64,000 bases of DNA from JACCTU01 sp963809175 (GTDB lineage Bacteria > Actinomycetota > Thermoleophilia > Gaiellales > Gaiellaceae). The position numbers and the translations under genes were made by a program. This document shows, one piece after another, positions 17,474-26,579 of the stretch (position 1 is its first letter; the number at the start of each line of letters is the position of its first letter). The notes under the pieces were generated by a model. It worked only from the letters and a program-made list of their open reading frames with translations. It made no database searches and was not told the origin of the DNA. The stretch spans positions 682,001 to 746,000 of the forward strand of contig CAWEIK010000003.1 in NCBI GenBank assembly GCA_963809175.1. Direction: 5' to 3'.

Positions 17474-18167
17474 GCGCTGCTCGACGAACGACGCAGCGTC
17501 GCCGAGCGCGCGCTCGTCGCTCGACTTGAGGACGACGTCGACCTCCGGCCCGCTCGGATCGAACCGCGGGTACGAGCCGACGAGGACGTCGGGCCAGCGC
17601 TCGGTCGCCTCCGCGAGCAGGCCGGCGATCTCGCTCTCGCGCGTGCGGTACGTGCGACGCCACGAGGCGATCGGCTCGCCGCGGCGGAGCTCGTCGGCGA
17701 GCTCGTCGAACATCGCCTCCATCTCCGACGGCAGGCCCGGGCAGGACGTAGACGTTCTCGATCGCGAAGCCGGGAGCGCCGCCGCGCGGGTTCGCGAGCG
17801 GTCGGCTCCCTTCGGGCAGGAGCGCCCAGCGCGCCGCGTACTCGGGATCGCGCGTGAAGCGCGCGCGCAGATCGGCGGCCACCTCGGGGAGCTCGCGCTG
17901 CTCGACGCCGAACGCGGCGGCGATCGCCTCGCGCGTCAGGTCGTCCGGCGTGCCGCCGAGGCCGCCGGTGACGAGCAGGAAGTCGAAGGCGGGCGCTTGC
18001 TCGCGCACGAACCGCGCGATCACGTCGATCTCGTCCGGCAGCGCGGAGATCGAGCGAACGCGGACGCCGAGCTGCTCGAGCCGCTTCGCCAGCCAGGTCG
18101 CGTTCGTGTTCGCGACGTCGCCGGACACGATCTCGTTGCCGATCGTCAGGATCGCGGCCGTCGCCAC
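17465..18167 (-). CDS. CinA-like molybdopterin-binding domain protein (one frameshift)
   Basis: About 234 residues with the MoaB/Mog-type (MoCF) fold found at the N-terminus of CinA. The start is MATAAILTIGNEIVSGDVAN. The ligand-binding loops are LLVTGGLGGTPDDLTREAIA and NVYVLPG-LPSEMEAMFDEL. The second is restored by removing one extra C near 17735. The C-terminal part DVVLKSSDERALGDAASFVE fits the CinA KH-like linker, but the nicotinamide-nucleotide amidase domain of full CinA (about 160 more residues) is absent. Such short forms may act on ADP-ribose or NMN-related compounds. Start is GTG at 18167. Confidence 0.75.
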
Positions 18168-18190
18168 GCGTCGAAGCCTATGCTCGCGCC

Positions 18191-19104
18191 GTGATCCGGG
18201 ACTTCGAAGACGCCGACGCGGAGGGCGCCTCGGACCTGATCGCCGAGCACAGCCCGTGGTTCTCGACGCGCCGAAGGAACGCGACACCGCCGCCACTGCA
18301 GTCCCGCCGCGCGCGCACCTGAAGTATCTGGGTCGCCGAGGACGGCCGGCCGGATCGTCGGCTGGGGCGAGGCCGAGTTCGACTGGGCGACGGAGGCCGA
18401 GGACGTGGGCGGCCTCTGGGCGATCGTCCACCCGGACCACCGGCGGCGCGGGCTCGGCTCGGCGCTGTTCGAGCGCGCAGCCGAGCATCTGAGCTCGCAC
18501 GGCGCCGGCGAGCTGCGCTGCTGGGCCGAGGCAGAGAGCGCGCCGTTTCTCGAGCGGCGCGGGTTCGCGCCGGCCGCAGCGACCGCCTGTCCGCGCTCGA
18601 CCCGCGCCTCGTCGACACGTCGCGGCTGGCAACGCTGCCCGACGGCGTGCGGATCGTCTCCGCTCGCCGACGCTCCTCGACCGCCTGCCAGAGGTGCACG
18701 CGCTCTACACCGAGGCGGCCGCGGACATGCCCGCCGACAACGCCGGAGACGAACGTCTCGCTCGACGAGTGGCTGTCGGAGACGATCGGGAGCCCGGACC
18801 TCGACCGCGAGCTCAGCGTGGTCGTCCTCGTCGACGACCGGCCCGCTGCGCTCTCCTGGGTCAACGTCGAACCGTGCGCACGGCCTCGCCGACCACGACC
18901 TCACCGGAACCGCGCGGGCCTACCGCCGACGCGGGCTCGCGCGGCTCGCGAAGCTCGAGGTCGTTCGGCGTTGCGCCGAGGTGGGCATCTCCCGCGTCAT
19001 GACGGAGAACGACACCGACGAACGCGGGGATGCTCGCGATCAACGACGAGCTCGGGTTCGCGCCGTACACGGTCGCAACCGAGTGGGTGAAGCGGGACGC
19101 GTGA
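18191..19104 (+). pseudogene. Tandem GNAT acetyltransferase, heavily frameshifted
   Basis: About 305 codons coding for two GNAT domains in a row, similar in layout to mycothiol-synthase-type tandem acetyltransferases. Fragments in order are VIRDFEDADAEGASDLIAEH (GTG start at 18191), WAIVHPDHRRRGLGSALFER (acetyl-CoA motif of domain 1), HALYTEAAADMPADNAGDE, VSLDEWLSETIGSPDLDREL, GTARAYRRRGLARLAKLEVV (motif of domain 2) and NDELGFAPYTVATEWVKRDA (end). At least five single-base breaks lie between them. The stop (19102-19104) overlaps the next GTG, so the gene is first in an overlapping four-gene cassette. The acetyl acceptor is unknown. Confidence 0.65.
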
Positions 19105-20147
19105 GCGAGGTCGTGCTCTCCTACCGCGCACCGTCCGCCGACGTGAAGGCGGTGCGCCTGCGGACCGAAGCCTTCAAGCGTGCGGCGCCGCTCGAGTTCC
19201 ACAAGCGCGGCCGGACGCGAACGTGGGAGCTGCGCGTTCCACGTCCGGACGGGCTCGCGCGGCTCGAGTACGAGCTGGAGGTGGAGCGCGCGAACGGGAC
19301 GACCGAGACCGTCGCCGATCCCGAGAACCCGCTGCGCGCGAGCGCGCCGTTCGGCGAACGCTCGGTGCTCGAGCTCGACGGCTACGAGCGGCCCGTCTGG
19401 CTCGACGACGACGAGGCCCCCGCCGGGTTGCTCGAGCCCTTCTCGATCCGGTCCCGGCTCTTGCGATCGGAAGTCGCCGGCTCCGTCTGGTCGGCGAACG
19501 GCGTCGAGCCGGACGCTCTGCTGCCGCTCCTCGTCGTTCACGACGGGCCCGAGTACGCCGCGCACTCCTCGCTGCTCCGAATGTTCGACTCCGCCGTCGC
19601 CGAGCTCGAGCTGCGCCCGTTCCGGGCGGCGCTGCTCGCGCCTCCGGGCGATCGCAACGAGACGTACTCCGCGTCGACGCGCTATTCGAACGCCCTCGCC
19701 TGGGAGGTCGTCCCCGCGCTCCGGGAGGTCGCCCCGACGCCCGACCTCCCCGGCGCCCGCGTCGGGATGGGCGCCAGCCTCGGGGCGCTCGCCGCCTTCC
19801 ACGCGCACCGCGCCCAGCGGCATCTCTTCGGTGGCCTCTTCCTGCAGTCCGGCAGCTTCTTCCGCCGCGCGACCGACCCTCAGGAGTCGGGCTTCCCGCG
19901 CTTCGAGCGGATCTCGCGCTTCGTCGGCGGCGTGCTTCGTGCCGACTTCACCGCGCCGATCCCGATCGTGATGACGTGCGGTCGCACCGAGGAGAACATC
20001 GGGAACAACCGCGCACTCCGCGACGCGCTCGTGCGACAGCGCTACGACGTGCGGCTGCACGAGCATCCCGACCTGCACAACTGGGTTTCCTGGCGGGACA
20101 CCTTCCACCCGCACCTCGTCGCGCTCCTGGAGCGGCTCTGGGGATGA
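19101..20147 (+). CDS. Enterochelin-esterase-like hydrolase
   Basis: A 348-residue protein. An N-terminal Ig-like domain (RTRTWELRVPRPDGLARLEY) precedes an esterase-D/Fes-type alpha/beta hydrolase. The nucleophile elbow is ARVGMGASLGALAAFHA, and catalytic His is likely in HPDLHNWVSWRDTFHPHL, the family signature end. No signal peptide is seen, so action is cytoplasmic. GTG start overlaps the GNAT stop (GTGA) and its own stop overlaps the next ATG. The frame is intact. Enterochelin esterase relatives hydrolyse cyclic or amide-linked esters; no siderophore genes are nearby, so the true substrate is open. Confidence 0.75.
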   Translation: MSEVVLSYRAPSADVKAVRLRTEAFKRAAPLEFHKRGRTRTWELRVPRPDGLARLEYELEVERANGTTETVADPENPLRASAPFGERSVLELDGYERPVWLDDDEAPAGLLEPFSIRSRLLRSEVAGSVWSANGVEPDALLPLLVVHDGPEYAAHSSLLRMFDSAVAELELRPFRAALLAPPGDRNETYSASTRYSNALAWEVVPALREVAPTPDLPGARVGMGASLGALAAFHAHRAQRHLFGGLFLQSGSFFRRATDPQESGFPRFERISRFVGGVLRADFTAPIPIVMTCGRTEENIGNNRALRDALVRQRYDVRLHEHPDLHNWVSWRDTFHPHLVALLERLWG

Positions 20148-20867
20148 ACCGGCGCGAGCTCTCGATCGAAGGCGGCAGCGTGGTCGCGTACGGGCACTGG
20201 GGCCGGCCGGTGCTCGCGTTCCCCTCGGAGCAGGGGCAGTCGTGGCAGTACGAGGAGCGAGGCATGGTCGAGGCGATCGCGCCGCTGATCGACGCCGGCC
20301 GGGTGAAGCTCTACTGCGTCGACTCGTACGACTCGCAGAGCTGGCAGGCGCAGGACCTGCCGCTCGAGGAGCGGGCGCGGCGGCACGGGTTCTACGAAGC
20401 GTGGATCCTGGAGCGCGTGGTCCCCTGGATCGCGGACGATTCGGGCGGCGCGGGCGAGGTCGTCGTGACCGGCGTGAGCTTCGGGGCCTACCACGCGGCC
20501 AACTTCGCGCTGAAACGCGCCGATCTCTTTCCGCTCGCGATCTGCCAGAGCGGCGTGTACGACGTCTCCGTCGTAGGCTGGGGCGAACGTGGTGACAGCG
20601 TCTACTTCAACAACCCCGGCGACTACGTGGGCCACCTGAACGGCGACCACCTGGACTGGCTGCGCGGGCGCGTGTCGCTCGTCCTCGTCTGCGGCAGCGG
20701 CCAGTGGGAGGACACGACCGGCGCGCTCGAGAGCACGCGGCGCTTCGGTGCGCTGCTCGGCGAGCATGGGGATTCGCTGCGAGGTCGACGTCTGGGGGAA
20801 CGAGTACCCGCACGACTGGTCGTCCTGGCGCGAGCAGTTCGCGCATCACCTCCCGAGGTTCGTCTGA
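20144..20867 (+). CDS. Second esterase of the cassette (one frameshift)
   Basis: A compact hydrolase of about 240 residues in the same esterase family, lacking the N-terminal domain of its neighbour. The nucleophile elbow is VVTGVSFGAYHAANFALKR. After removal of one extra G near 20773 the C-terminus reads RCEVDVWGNEYPHDWSSWRE and ends FAHHLPRFV, matching the His-Asp-Trp...Trp-Arg ending of the upstream esterase. ATG overlaps the previous stop and the restored TGA (20865-20867) overlaps the next ATG. Two related esterases in one operon suggest sequential or complex-forming roles with the ATP-grasp protein. Confidence 0.75.
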
Positions 20868-22103
20868 TGCCGTCGCACCTGATCGGGCTGCTGCTCGGGA
20901 CCGAGGACGACTGGCCCTCCGCCTTCGAGTCGCTCGTCACCAAGCTGGGGCCGATCCGCTGGCGCGGCGAGGACCACGAGCTCACGACCGAGCGAATCGT
21001 CAACGAGCCGTTCGACCTCCGCTCGCGGCCGCGCTACTCGCTCGTGATCGACCGGCTCGCCTGGTGGTACGACCTCCCGCGCGCGTGGCTGAAGAAGGTC
21101 GCGCTGATGGACGACGTCTACCTGCTGAACAACCCGTTCACGTTCCAGTCGATGGAGAAGCACTCCGCCTACTGCGCGATGATGCGGCTCGGGCTGAAGG
21201 TTCCGGAGACGTGGCTGATCCCCCACAAGGTCCCGCCCGACAACCCGCGCTTCGTCGAGACCGCCGAGCGCTACAACCAGCCCTTCGAGCTGACGGCGAT
21301 CGCGGAGGAGGTCGGCTACCCGCTCTTCATGAAGCCGTTCGACGGTGGCCAGTGGATCGGCGTCTCGCGCGTCGGCTCGCCGGAGGAGCTCCGCAAGCAC
21401 TACGACGAGTCCGGCGAGCGGATGATGCACGTCCAGGGTGCGCTCGAGGACTTCGACGTCTTCGCGCGCTCGCTCTCGATCGGCGCCGAGACGATGGTGA
21501 TGCGCTTCGAGCCCGACCGCCCGATGCACGACCGCTACCAGGTCGAGCACGCGTTCCTGTCGCCGGACCTCGGCTGGGAGGTCGTGACGGTGTCGCGGCT
21601 CGTGAACGCGTTCTTCCGGTGGGAGTTCAACTCGTGCGAGACGATCGTCAAGGACGGCGAGGCGTCGCCGATCGACTACGCGAACGCTTCGCCGGACGTC
21701 GCGATCACGTCGCTGCACTACTACTTCCCGTGGGCGATGCGCGCGCTGCTTCGCTGGTCGGCGTTCTGCGTCGTGACCGGACGGCGGATGCGCGTCGACC
21801 TCGACACGCGGGAGTACTTCGCGATCGGCGACCGCGAGCGATCTCTCGTACGACGAGAAGCTGCGCGAGTACCGGCGACTCGCGGACGAGTACTTCGAAA
21901 CGGATCGCTACGAGGAGTTCGTCACGGAGTCGCTCGGGCGTCTCGACGAGCTCACGGTCGAGTACTTCGAGAGCCCGTCGTTCGACGAGCTGCTCGTCCA
22001 GACCGTCCGCTCGACGTTCCCCGTCCAGGAGCAGGAGCACTTCGTCGAGCACTACCGCGGCCTCGTCAAGTCGTGGGTCGACGACCAGCGCGCGGGCGTC
22101 TGA
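20867..22103 (+). CDS. ATP-grasp domain ligase (one frameshift)
   Basis: About 411 residues with an ATP-grasp fold. The N-terminal part (MPSHLIGLLLGTEDDWPSAF) is a pre-ATP-grasp domain. The ATP-binding lysine is in EEVGYPLFMKPFDGGQWIGV, and the late metal-binding region is RMRVDLDTREYFAIGDR. The frame breaks near 21842; deleting one base restores DLSYDEKLREYRRLADEYFE and the end YRGLVKSWVDDQRAGV. ATP-grasp enzymes join a carboxylate to an amine, thiol or hydroxyl through an acyl-phosphate. Position behind two esterases and a GNAT suggests making and trimming an amide- or ester-linked metabolite. No carrier protein is visible. Confidence 0.75.
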
Positions 22104-22114
22104 TGCGCTAGGCT

Positions 22115-22256
22115 CGGCTCGCCGGACACATATCTCCGGCCGGTGTGTCGCAGCGAAATCCGGTGCAAGCCCGGTGCTGTCCCGCAACTGTCAAGCCCCC
22201 TCGGGGGACGAGCCAGGACGCCTGCTCCACGCCGACGAACACAGCCCTCGGAGGAA
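22115..22256 (+). ncRNA. Cobalamin (AdoCbl) riboswitch aptamer
   Basis: The conserved core AATCCGGTGCAAGCCCGGTG is followed by CTGTCCCGCAACTGTCAAG, and further on the B12-box-like GAGCCAGGACGCCTGC. These are the hallmark segments of class-I cobalamin riboswitches. It directly precedes a B12 uptake and assembly operon. Binding of adenosylcobalamin should shut the operon through the hairpin at 22290-22313. Confidence 0.95.
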
Positions 22257-22289
22257 GGGACGTTCGGCGGATCGCCGCCCAACACACCT

Positions 22290-22313
22290 CCTCCGCTCAA
22301 CGCGGAGGTTTTT
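22290..22313 (+). terminator. Riboswitch expression platform: terminator that also holds the SD
   Basis: CCTCCGC (22290-22296) pairs with GCGGAGG (22302-22308), loop TCAAC, followed at once by TTTTT (22309-22313). The ATG of btuF is at 22315. The GGAGG in the 3' arm (22304-22308) is the only Shine-Dalgarno sequence for btuF, 6 bases from the ATG. The same hairpin can therefore stop transcription and hide the ribosome site. CGGAGG at 22249-22254 could pair with CCTCCG at 22290-22295 as antiterminator. Confidence 0.85.
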
Positions 22314-22314
22314 C

Positions 22315-23224
22315 ATGGTCAAGAAACTGCTCGCCGCCTGCCTCGCAGGTGCAGCCGTTCTCGCGCTGTCGCCCGGCGCCGTCGCAGACACCGCCGCGAC
22401 ACCGAAGCCGTTCCCGGTCGTGCTCTCCACGCCGACGGGGAAGGTCACGATCCGCAAGCAGCCGAGGCGGATCGTCTCGCTCTCCGCCACCACGACGGAG
22501 ACGCTCTACGCGATCGGCGCCGGCCGGCGGGTCGTCGCCGTCGACGAGCTCTCCAACTACCCGGCCCGCGCGCCGAAGACGAAGCTCTCGGGGTACACGC
22601 CGAACGTCGAGGCGATCGCGGGTTACCGGCCCGACCTGGTGATCGTCCGGACCGACTCGGGGCTGACGGAGGCGCTCGGGAAGCTGAAGATCCCGGTGCT
22701 CGTCCAGCCGGAGGCCGCGAACCTCGCCGGCGCCTACGCGCAGGTCACGCAGCTCGGACGGGCGACCGGCTTTCGCAAGGGGGCGGCCGCAACCGTCCGC
22801 TCGATGCGCGCGCGAATCACGAAGGCGCTCGCATCGGTGCCACGCGGCCGGACGCTCACCGTCTACCACGAGCTGACGACCGACTACTACTCGGTCACGT
22901 CCCGCACGTTCATCGGCCAGATCTACAAGCTGTTCGGGCTCCGCAACATCGCGGACAGCGCCGGCGGCACGAGCGACTACCCGCAGCTGTCGGGTGAGTA
23001 CATCGTCGCGTCGAACCCCGACCTGATCTTCCTCGCCGACTCGAAGTGCTGCGGGCAGAGCCTCACGACGGTCGTCCGCCAGGCCGGGTTGGAGCACGAC
23101 GCGCGCGGTTCGCGGCCGGAACGTCGTGCGGCTCGACGACGACGTCGCGTCGCGCTGGGGACCGCGCGTCGCGTCGCTCGTGCAGACGGTGGCGGCCTAC
23201 GTGAAGCGGGCCCGCTCGACGTGA
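22315..23224 (+). CDS. btuF: Cobalamin ABC transporter substrate-binding protein (one frameshift)
   Basis: Periplasmic-binding-protein-like B12 receptor, exported by a signal peptide (MVKKLLAACLAGAAVLALSP). No lipobox is evident. The family opening PRRIVSLSATTTETLYAIGA is clear, as are ELSNYPARAPKTKLSGYTPN and a CCGQ motif. Deleting one base near 23082 gives PGWSTTRAVRGRNVVRLDDD and the end WGPRVASLVQTVAAYVKRAR, as in BtuF relatives. The restored TGA (23222-23224) overlaps the GTG of btuC. Assignment to B12 rather than a siderophore rests on the upstream cobalamin riboswitch and the cob genes behind. Confidence 0.88.
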
Positions 23225-24282
23225 GCGCCGCCCGCGAGCACGGTCTCCCGGCGGTCGCCGCACCGCGCGTCGGCGTCCCGTGGACGCTCGTCGCGCTGGC
23301 GACGCTGCTGGGAGCCGTGCTCGTGGGCCTGCTCGTCGGGCCGGTGCCGATCGGCATCGGCGAGATCGCCCGCTCTGCGCTCGCGCACGTGCCGTTTCTG
23401 AGCGTCGCGACGCCGCTCGACGCTGCACAGGAGGCGATCGTCTGGGAGCTTCGCTTTCCCCGCGTCGTGCTCGGCGCGCTCGTCGGCGGGATGCTCGCGC
23501 TCTCCGGCGCCTCCTACCAGGGCGTCTTCCGCAACCCGCTCGCAGATCCGTACCTGCTCGGTGTCGCTGCGGGCGCCGGTTTCGGCGCGACGCTCGTGAT
23601 CGCGTACGGGCCTGCGGGAGTCGACGGCTTCGTCCTTCCGCTCGTGTCGTTCGCCGGCGGCGTCGCCGCGGTCGTCGCCGCGTACCTGATCGGACGCTCG
23701 GTCGGGAGCGGACGGACGACGGCGACGCTGATCCTGGCCGGCGTCACCGTCGCGGCGTTCCTCACTGCCGCGCAGGTGTTCGTGCAGCAGCAGAACTCGG
23801 ACACGCTCAACGAGGTGTACGCCTGGCTGCTGGGCGGCCTGACGACGGCCGGCTGGGGAGACGTCCTCACGGTCCTCCCGTACGTCGCGATCAGCGCCGC
23901 GGTCCTGCTCCTGCACCGGCGCACGCTCGACGTGCTCGCCGTCGGCGACGAGGAGGCGCGATCGCTCGGTCTCGACGTCACGCGCGTGCGGTTGCTCCTG
24001 GTCGCGGCCGCAACGCTCGGGACCGCGGCCGCGGTGGCGGTGAGCGGGCTGATCGGCTTCGTCGGCATCGTCGTCCCCCACCTCGTGCGGCTCGTCGTCT
24101 CCTCGAGCTACCGCGTGATCCTCCCGCTGTCCGTCGTCGTCGGAGCGGCGTTCCTCGTGCTCGCGGACGTCCTCGCGCGCACGATCATCTCGCCCGCGGA
24201 GCTGCCGATCGGCGTCGTGACCGCGTTCGTCGGCGCACCGTTCTTCGCGCTCGTCCTGCGCACGACGAGGAGCTCGGCGTGA
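23221..24282 (+). CDS. btuC: Cobalamin ABC transporter permease
   Basis: FecCD/BtuC-type permease of 353 residues with about ten membrane helices. Family motifs include LRFPRVVLGALVGGMLALSG, the ASYQGVFRNPLADPYLLGVA segment and GLIGFVGIVVPHLVRLV, the coupling region for the ATPase. Frame intact, GTG start overlapping btuF (GTGA) and stop overlapping btuD. It forms the membrane channel of the riboswitch-controlled importer. Confidence 0.93.
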   Translation: MSAAREHGLPAVAAPRVGVPWTLVALATLLGAVLVGLLVGPVPIGIGEIARSALAHVPFLSVATPLDAAQEAIVWELRFPRVVLGALVGGMLALSGASYQGVFRNPLADPYLLGVAAGAGFGATLVIAYGPAGVDGFVLPLVSFAGGVAAVVAAYLIGRSVGSGRTTATLILAGVTVAAFLTAAQVFVQQQNSDTLNEVYAWLLGGLTTAGWGDVLTVLPYVAISAAVLLLHRRTLDVLAVGDEEARSLGLDVTRVRLLLVAAATLGTAAAVAVSGLIGFVGIVVPHLVRLVVSSSYRVILPLSVVVGAAFLVLADVLARTIISPAELPIGVVTAFVGAPFFALVLRTTRSSA

Positions 24283-25040
24283 GCGCGGTCGCGTTCGACT
24301 CGGTCTCGGTCTCCGCCGGCGGGAAGACGATCGTCGACCACGTTTCGTTCGAGGTCGAGCGTGGCGAGTGGGTCTCGATCCTCGGCCCGAACGGTGCAGG
24401 CAAGACGACGCTGCTTCGCGTGCTCGCCGGCACGATCGGCTTCCGCGGCGAGGCGAGCCTCGACGGTCGCAACCTCGGCAGGCTGCGCAGGCGCGAGGTC
24501 GCGCGTCTCGTCGCGCTCGTTCCGCAGACGCCCGTCGTGCCCGCAGCGATGACGGTCGCGGAGTACGTCCTCCTCGGACGCACGCCGTACCTGGCGCCGC
24601 TCGCCCAGGAAGGCGCCGAAGACCGTGTCGCCGCCGCCGCCGCCCTCAGGCGCCTCGACCTCGACGAGCTCGCCGATCGCGAGCTCGGCACGCTGAGCGG
24701 AGGGGAGCTCCAGCGCGCGGTGATCTGCCGCGCCCTCACGCAGGCCGCGCCCATCCTCCTGCTCGACGAGCCGACCACGGCGCTCGACATCGGGCATCAG
24801 CAGCAGGTGCTCGAGCTCGTCGACCGGCTTCGCCGCGAGGAAGGGCTCACCGTCGTCGCCGCGATGCACGACCTCACGCTCGCCGCGCAATACGGCGACC
24901 GCGTCGTGCTCGTCGACCGCGGCCGGGTCGTGGCCGAGGGAAGCGCACGCGACGTGCTCACGTCTGCGCGCGTCGAGGCGCTCTACGGTGCGCGCGTTCG
25001 CGTCGTCGACGGCGTCATCGTCCCCGTCCGAGCGTCTTGA
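24279..25040 (+). CDS. btuD: Cobalamin ABC transporter ATP-binding protein
   Basis: A 253-residue ABC ATPase of the FepC/BtuD type. Walker A is LGPNGAGKTTLLRVLAG, the Q loop is VALVPQTP, the signature is LSGGELQRAVICRAL, Walker B is ILLLDEPTTALD and the switch His is in VAAMHDLTLAAQ. GTG start overlaps the btuC stop. It powers cobalamin uptake together with BtuC and BtuF. Confidence 0.93.
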   Translation: MSAVAFDSVSVSAGGKTIVDHVSFEVERGEWVSILGPNGAGKTTLLRVLAGTIGFRGEASLDGRNLGRLRRREVARLVALVPQTPVVPAAMTVAEYVLLGRTPYLAPLAQEGAEDRVAAAAALRRLDLDELADRELGTLSGGELQRAVICRALTQAAPILLLDEPTTALDIGHQQQVLELVDRLRREEGLTVVAAMHDLTLAAQYGDRVVLVDRGRVVAEGSARDVLTSARVEALYGARVRVVDGVIVPVRAS

Positions 25041-25561
25041 GCCTCACCGTCCTGCTCGGTGGCGCGCGGGCCGGGAAGTCGGCTCTTGCAGTCCAGCTCG
25101 CCCTCGAGCACGCTGGACCGGTCGTCTACGTCGCGACGGCCGAGGCCCGCGACGACGAGATGGCCGCGAGGATCGCGCAGCACCGGACGGAACGCCCGGA
25201 CGAGTGGCAGACGGTCGAGGAGCCGGTCGCGCTCCGCGCGGTCCTCGCCTCGGTCGAGTCGGATGCGTGCGTCGTCGTCGACTGCCTGACCCTCTGGGTC
25301 GCGAACCTGCTCGAGCGCGACGACGACGTGTTGTCGGAGGCCGAGGTGGTCGCGGAGCTCGCCGCAGAGCGCAGCGGCACGACGATCGTCGTCTCGAACG
25401 AGGTCGGGCTCGGGATCGTCCCGGCATCGCCACTCGCGCGCGAGTACCGCGACCTGCTGGGCGCGGTGAACGCCGCGTTCGTGCGTCGAGCCGCCGATGC
25501 GGCGTTCGTGGTCTCCGGGTGCGCGATCCCGCTGCAGCCCGGCTGGCGTCCGCGTGCTTGA
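25037..25561 (+). CDS. cobU: Adenosylcobinamide kinase / GTP transferase
   Basis: A 174-residue bifunctional enzyme that phosphorylates adenosylcobinamide and then adds GMP from GTP to give AdoCbi-GDP. The P-loop is LLGGARAGKSALAVQLA, the catalytic His region is RIAQHRTERPDEWQTVEEP, and VVDCLTLWVANLL and VSNEVGLGIVP are family signatures. It starts with TTG at 25037, within the btuD stop (TTGA), a rare start in this window but fixed by the family N-terminus (MSLTVLLGG). Confidence 0.93.
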   Translation: MSLTVLLGGARAGKSALAVQLALEHAGPVVYVATAEARDDEMAARIAQHRTERPDEWQTVEEPVALRAVLASVESDACVVVDCLTLWVANLLERDDDVLSEAEVVAELAAERSGTTIVVSNEVGLGIVPASPLAREYRDLLGAVNAAFVRRAADAAFVVSGCAIPLQPGWRPRA

Positions 25562-26579
25562 CGTCCGGATCGAGGGGCTGGACCTCGAGGCGATGGACGC
25601 CGCGCGCGCGGAGCTCGACCGCAAGACGAAGCCCCGCGGGAGCCTCGGCCGGCTCGAGGAGCTCGCGGTGCAGCTCGCGGGGATCGGCGTGAGCGGGCAG
25701 CGGTGCGCGATCGTCGTCGCGGCCGCCGACCACGGCTACGCCGACGAGGGCGTCAGCGCCTACCCGGCGGAGGTCACACGGCAGATGCTGAAGGTCTTCG
25801 CCTCGGGCGGGGCGGCGATCTCCGTTCTGTCACGGCTCGTCGGCGCCGAGCTCGTCGTCGTCGACGCAGGGGTGCGCGAGGAGCTCGACGATCCCCGCGT
25901 CCGGTCGATTCGCATCGGGTCGGGAACCGCGAACGCCGCGAACGGCGCCGCGATGTCGCGGGAGCAGGCACTCGCCGCGCTCGGGGCGGGCGTCTCCCTC
26001 GCGCGCGAGCTCGCTGGCCGCGTGGACATCGTCGCGCTCGGCGACATGGGCATCGGGAACACCACCGCCGCGGGAGCGCTCCACGCAGCCCTGCTCGGCG
26101 TTCCGGCGGCCGCGGTGTGCGGACCGGGCACCGGTCTCGACCCCGACGGCGTGCGCAGGAAAGCAGTCGTGATCGAGCGTGCGCTCGCGGCCAACGACGA
26201 GGTCGGCGACGACCCGATCGACGTGCTCGCAGCGCTCGGTGGGTTCGAGATCGCGCTGCTCGCCGGAGTGGCGCTCGGTGCCGCGGCCGAGCGGCGCGCG
26301 GTCGTCCTCGACGGGTTCATCGTGACCGCGGCGGCGCTCGTCGCAGCCCGCCTGGAGCCGGCGGTCGTCGAGTACCTGATCGCGGGTCACCTCTCGCCCG
26401 AGCCCGGGCACCGGCTCGGGCTCGACGCGCTCGGACTCGAGCCGTTGCTCGACCTCGAGCTCCGCCTCGGTGAGGGCACCGGCGCCGCGCTCGCGCTGCC
26501 GCTCCTCCAGGCATCGCTCGCGCTGCTCGCGGAGATGGCGACCTTCGACGAGGCCGGCGTGACCGATGCGGGTCGCTGA
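25554..26579 (+). CDS. cobT: Nicotinate-nucleotide:dimethylbenzimidazole phosphoribosyltransferase
   Basis: Makes alpha-ribazole phosphate, the lower ligand of B12. At 341 residues it has the normal length. Family features are KTKPRGSLGRLEELAVQLAG, AADHGYADEGVSAYPAEVT, the phosphate-binding GDMGIGNTTAAGALHAALLG with CGPGTGLD, and GHLSPEPGHRLGLDALGLEP near the C-terminal catalytic Glu (RLGEGTGAALALPLL). GTG at 25554 overlaps the cobU end. Confidence 0.95.
   Translation: MLDVRIEGLDLEAMDAARAELDRKTKPRGSLGRLEELAVQLAGIGVSGQRCAIVVAAADHGYADEGVSAYPAEVTRQMLKVFASGGAAISVLSRLVGAELVVVDAGVREELDDPRVRSIRIGSGTANAANGAAMSREQALAALGAGVSLARELAGRVDIVALGDMGIGNTTAAGALHAALLGVPAAAVCGPGTGLDPDGVRRKAVVIERALAANDEVGDDPIDVLAALGGFEIALLAGVALGAAAERRAVVLDGFIVTAAALVAARLEPAVVEYLIAGHLSPEPGHRLGLDALGLEPLLDLELRLGEGTGAALALPLLQASLALLAEMATFDEAGVTDAGR

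Noticed and set aside
19223..22111. Long alternative-frame open reading frames over the esterase and ATP-grasp genes
   Set aside because: They are out-of-frame shadows of Arg/Ala/Pro type, joined to real frames only by the indels described.
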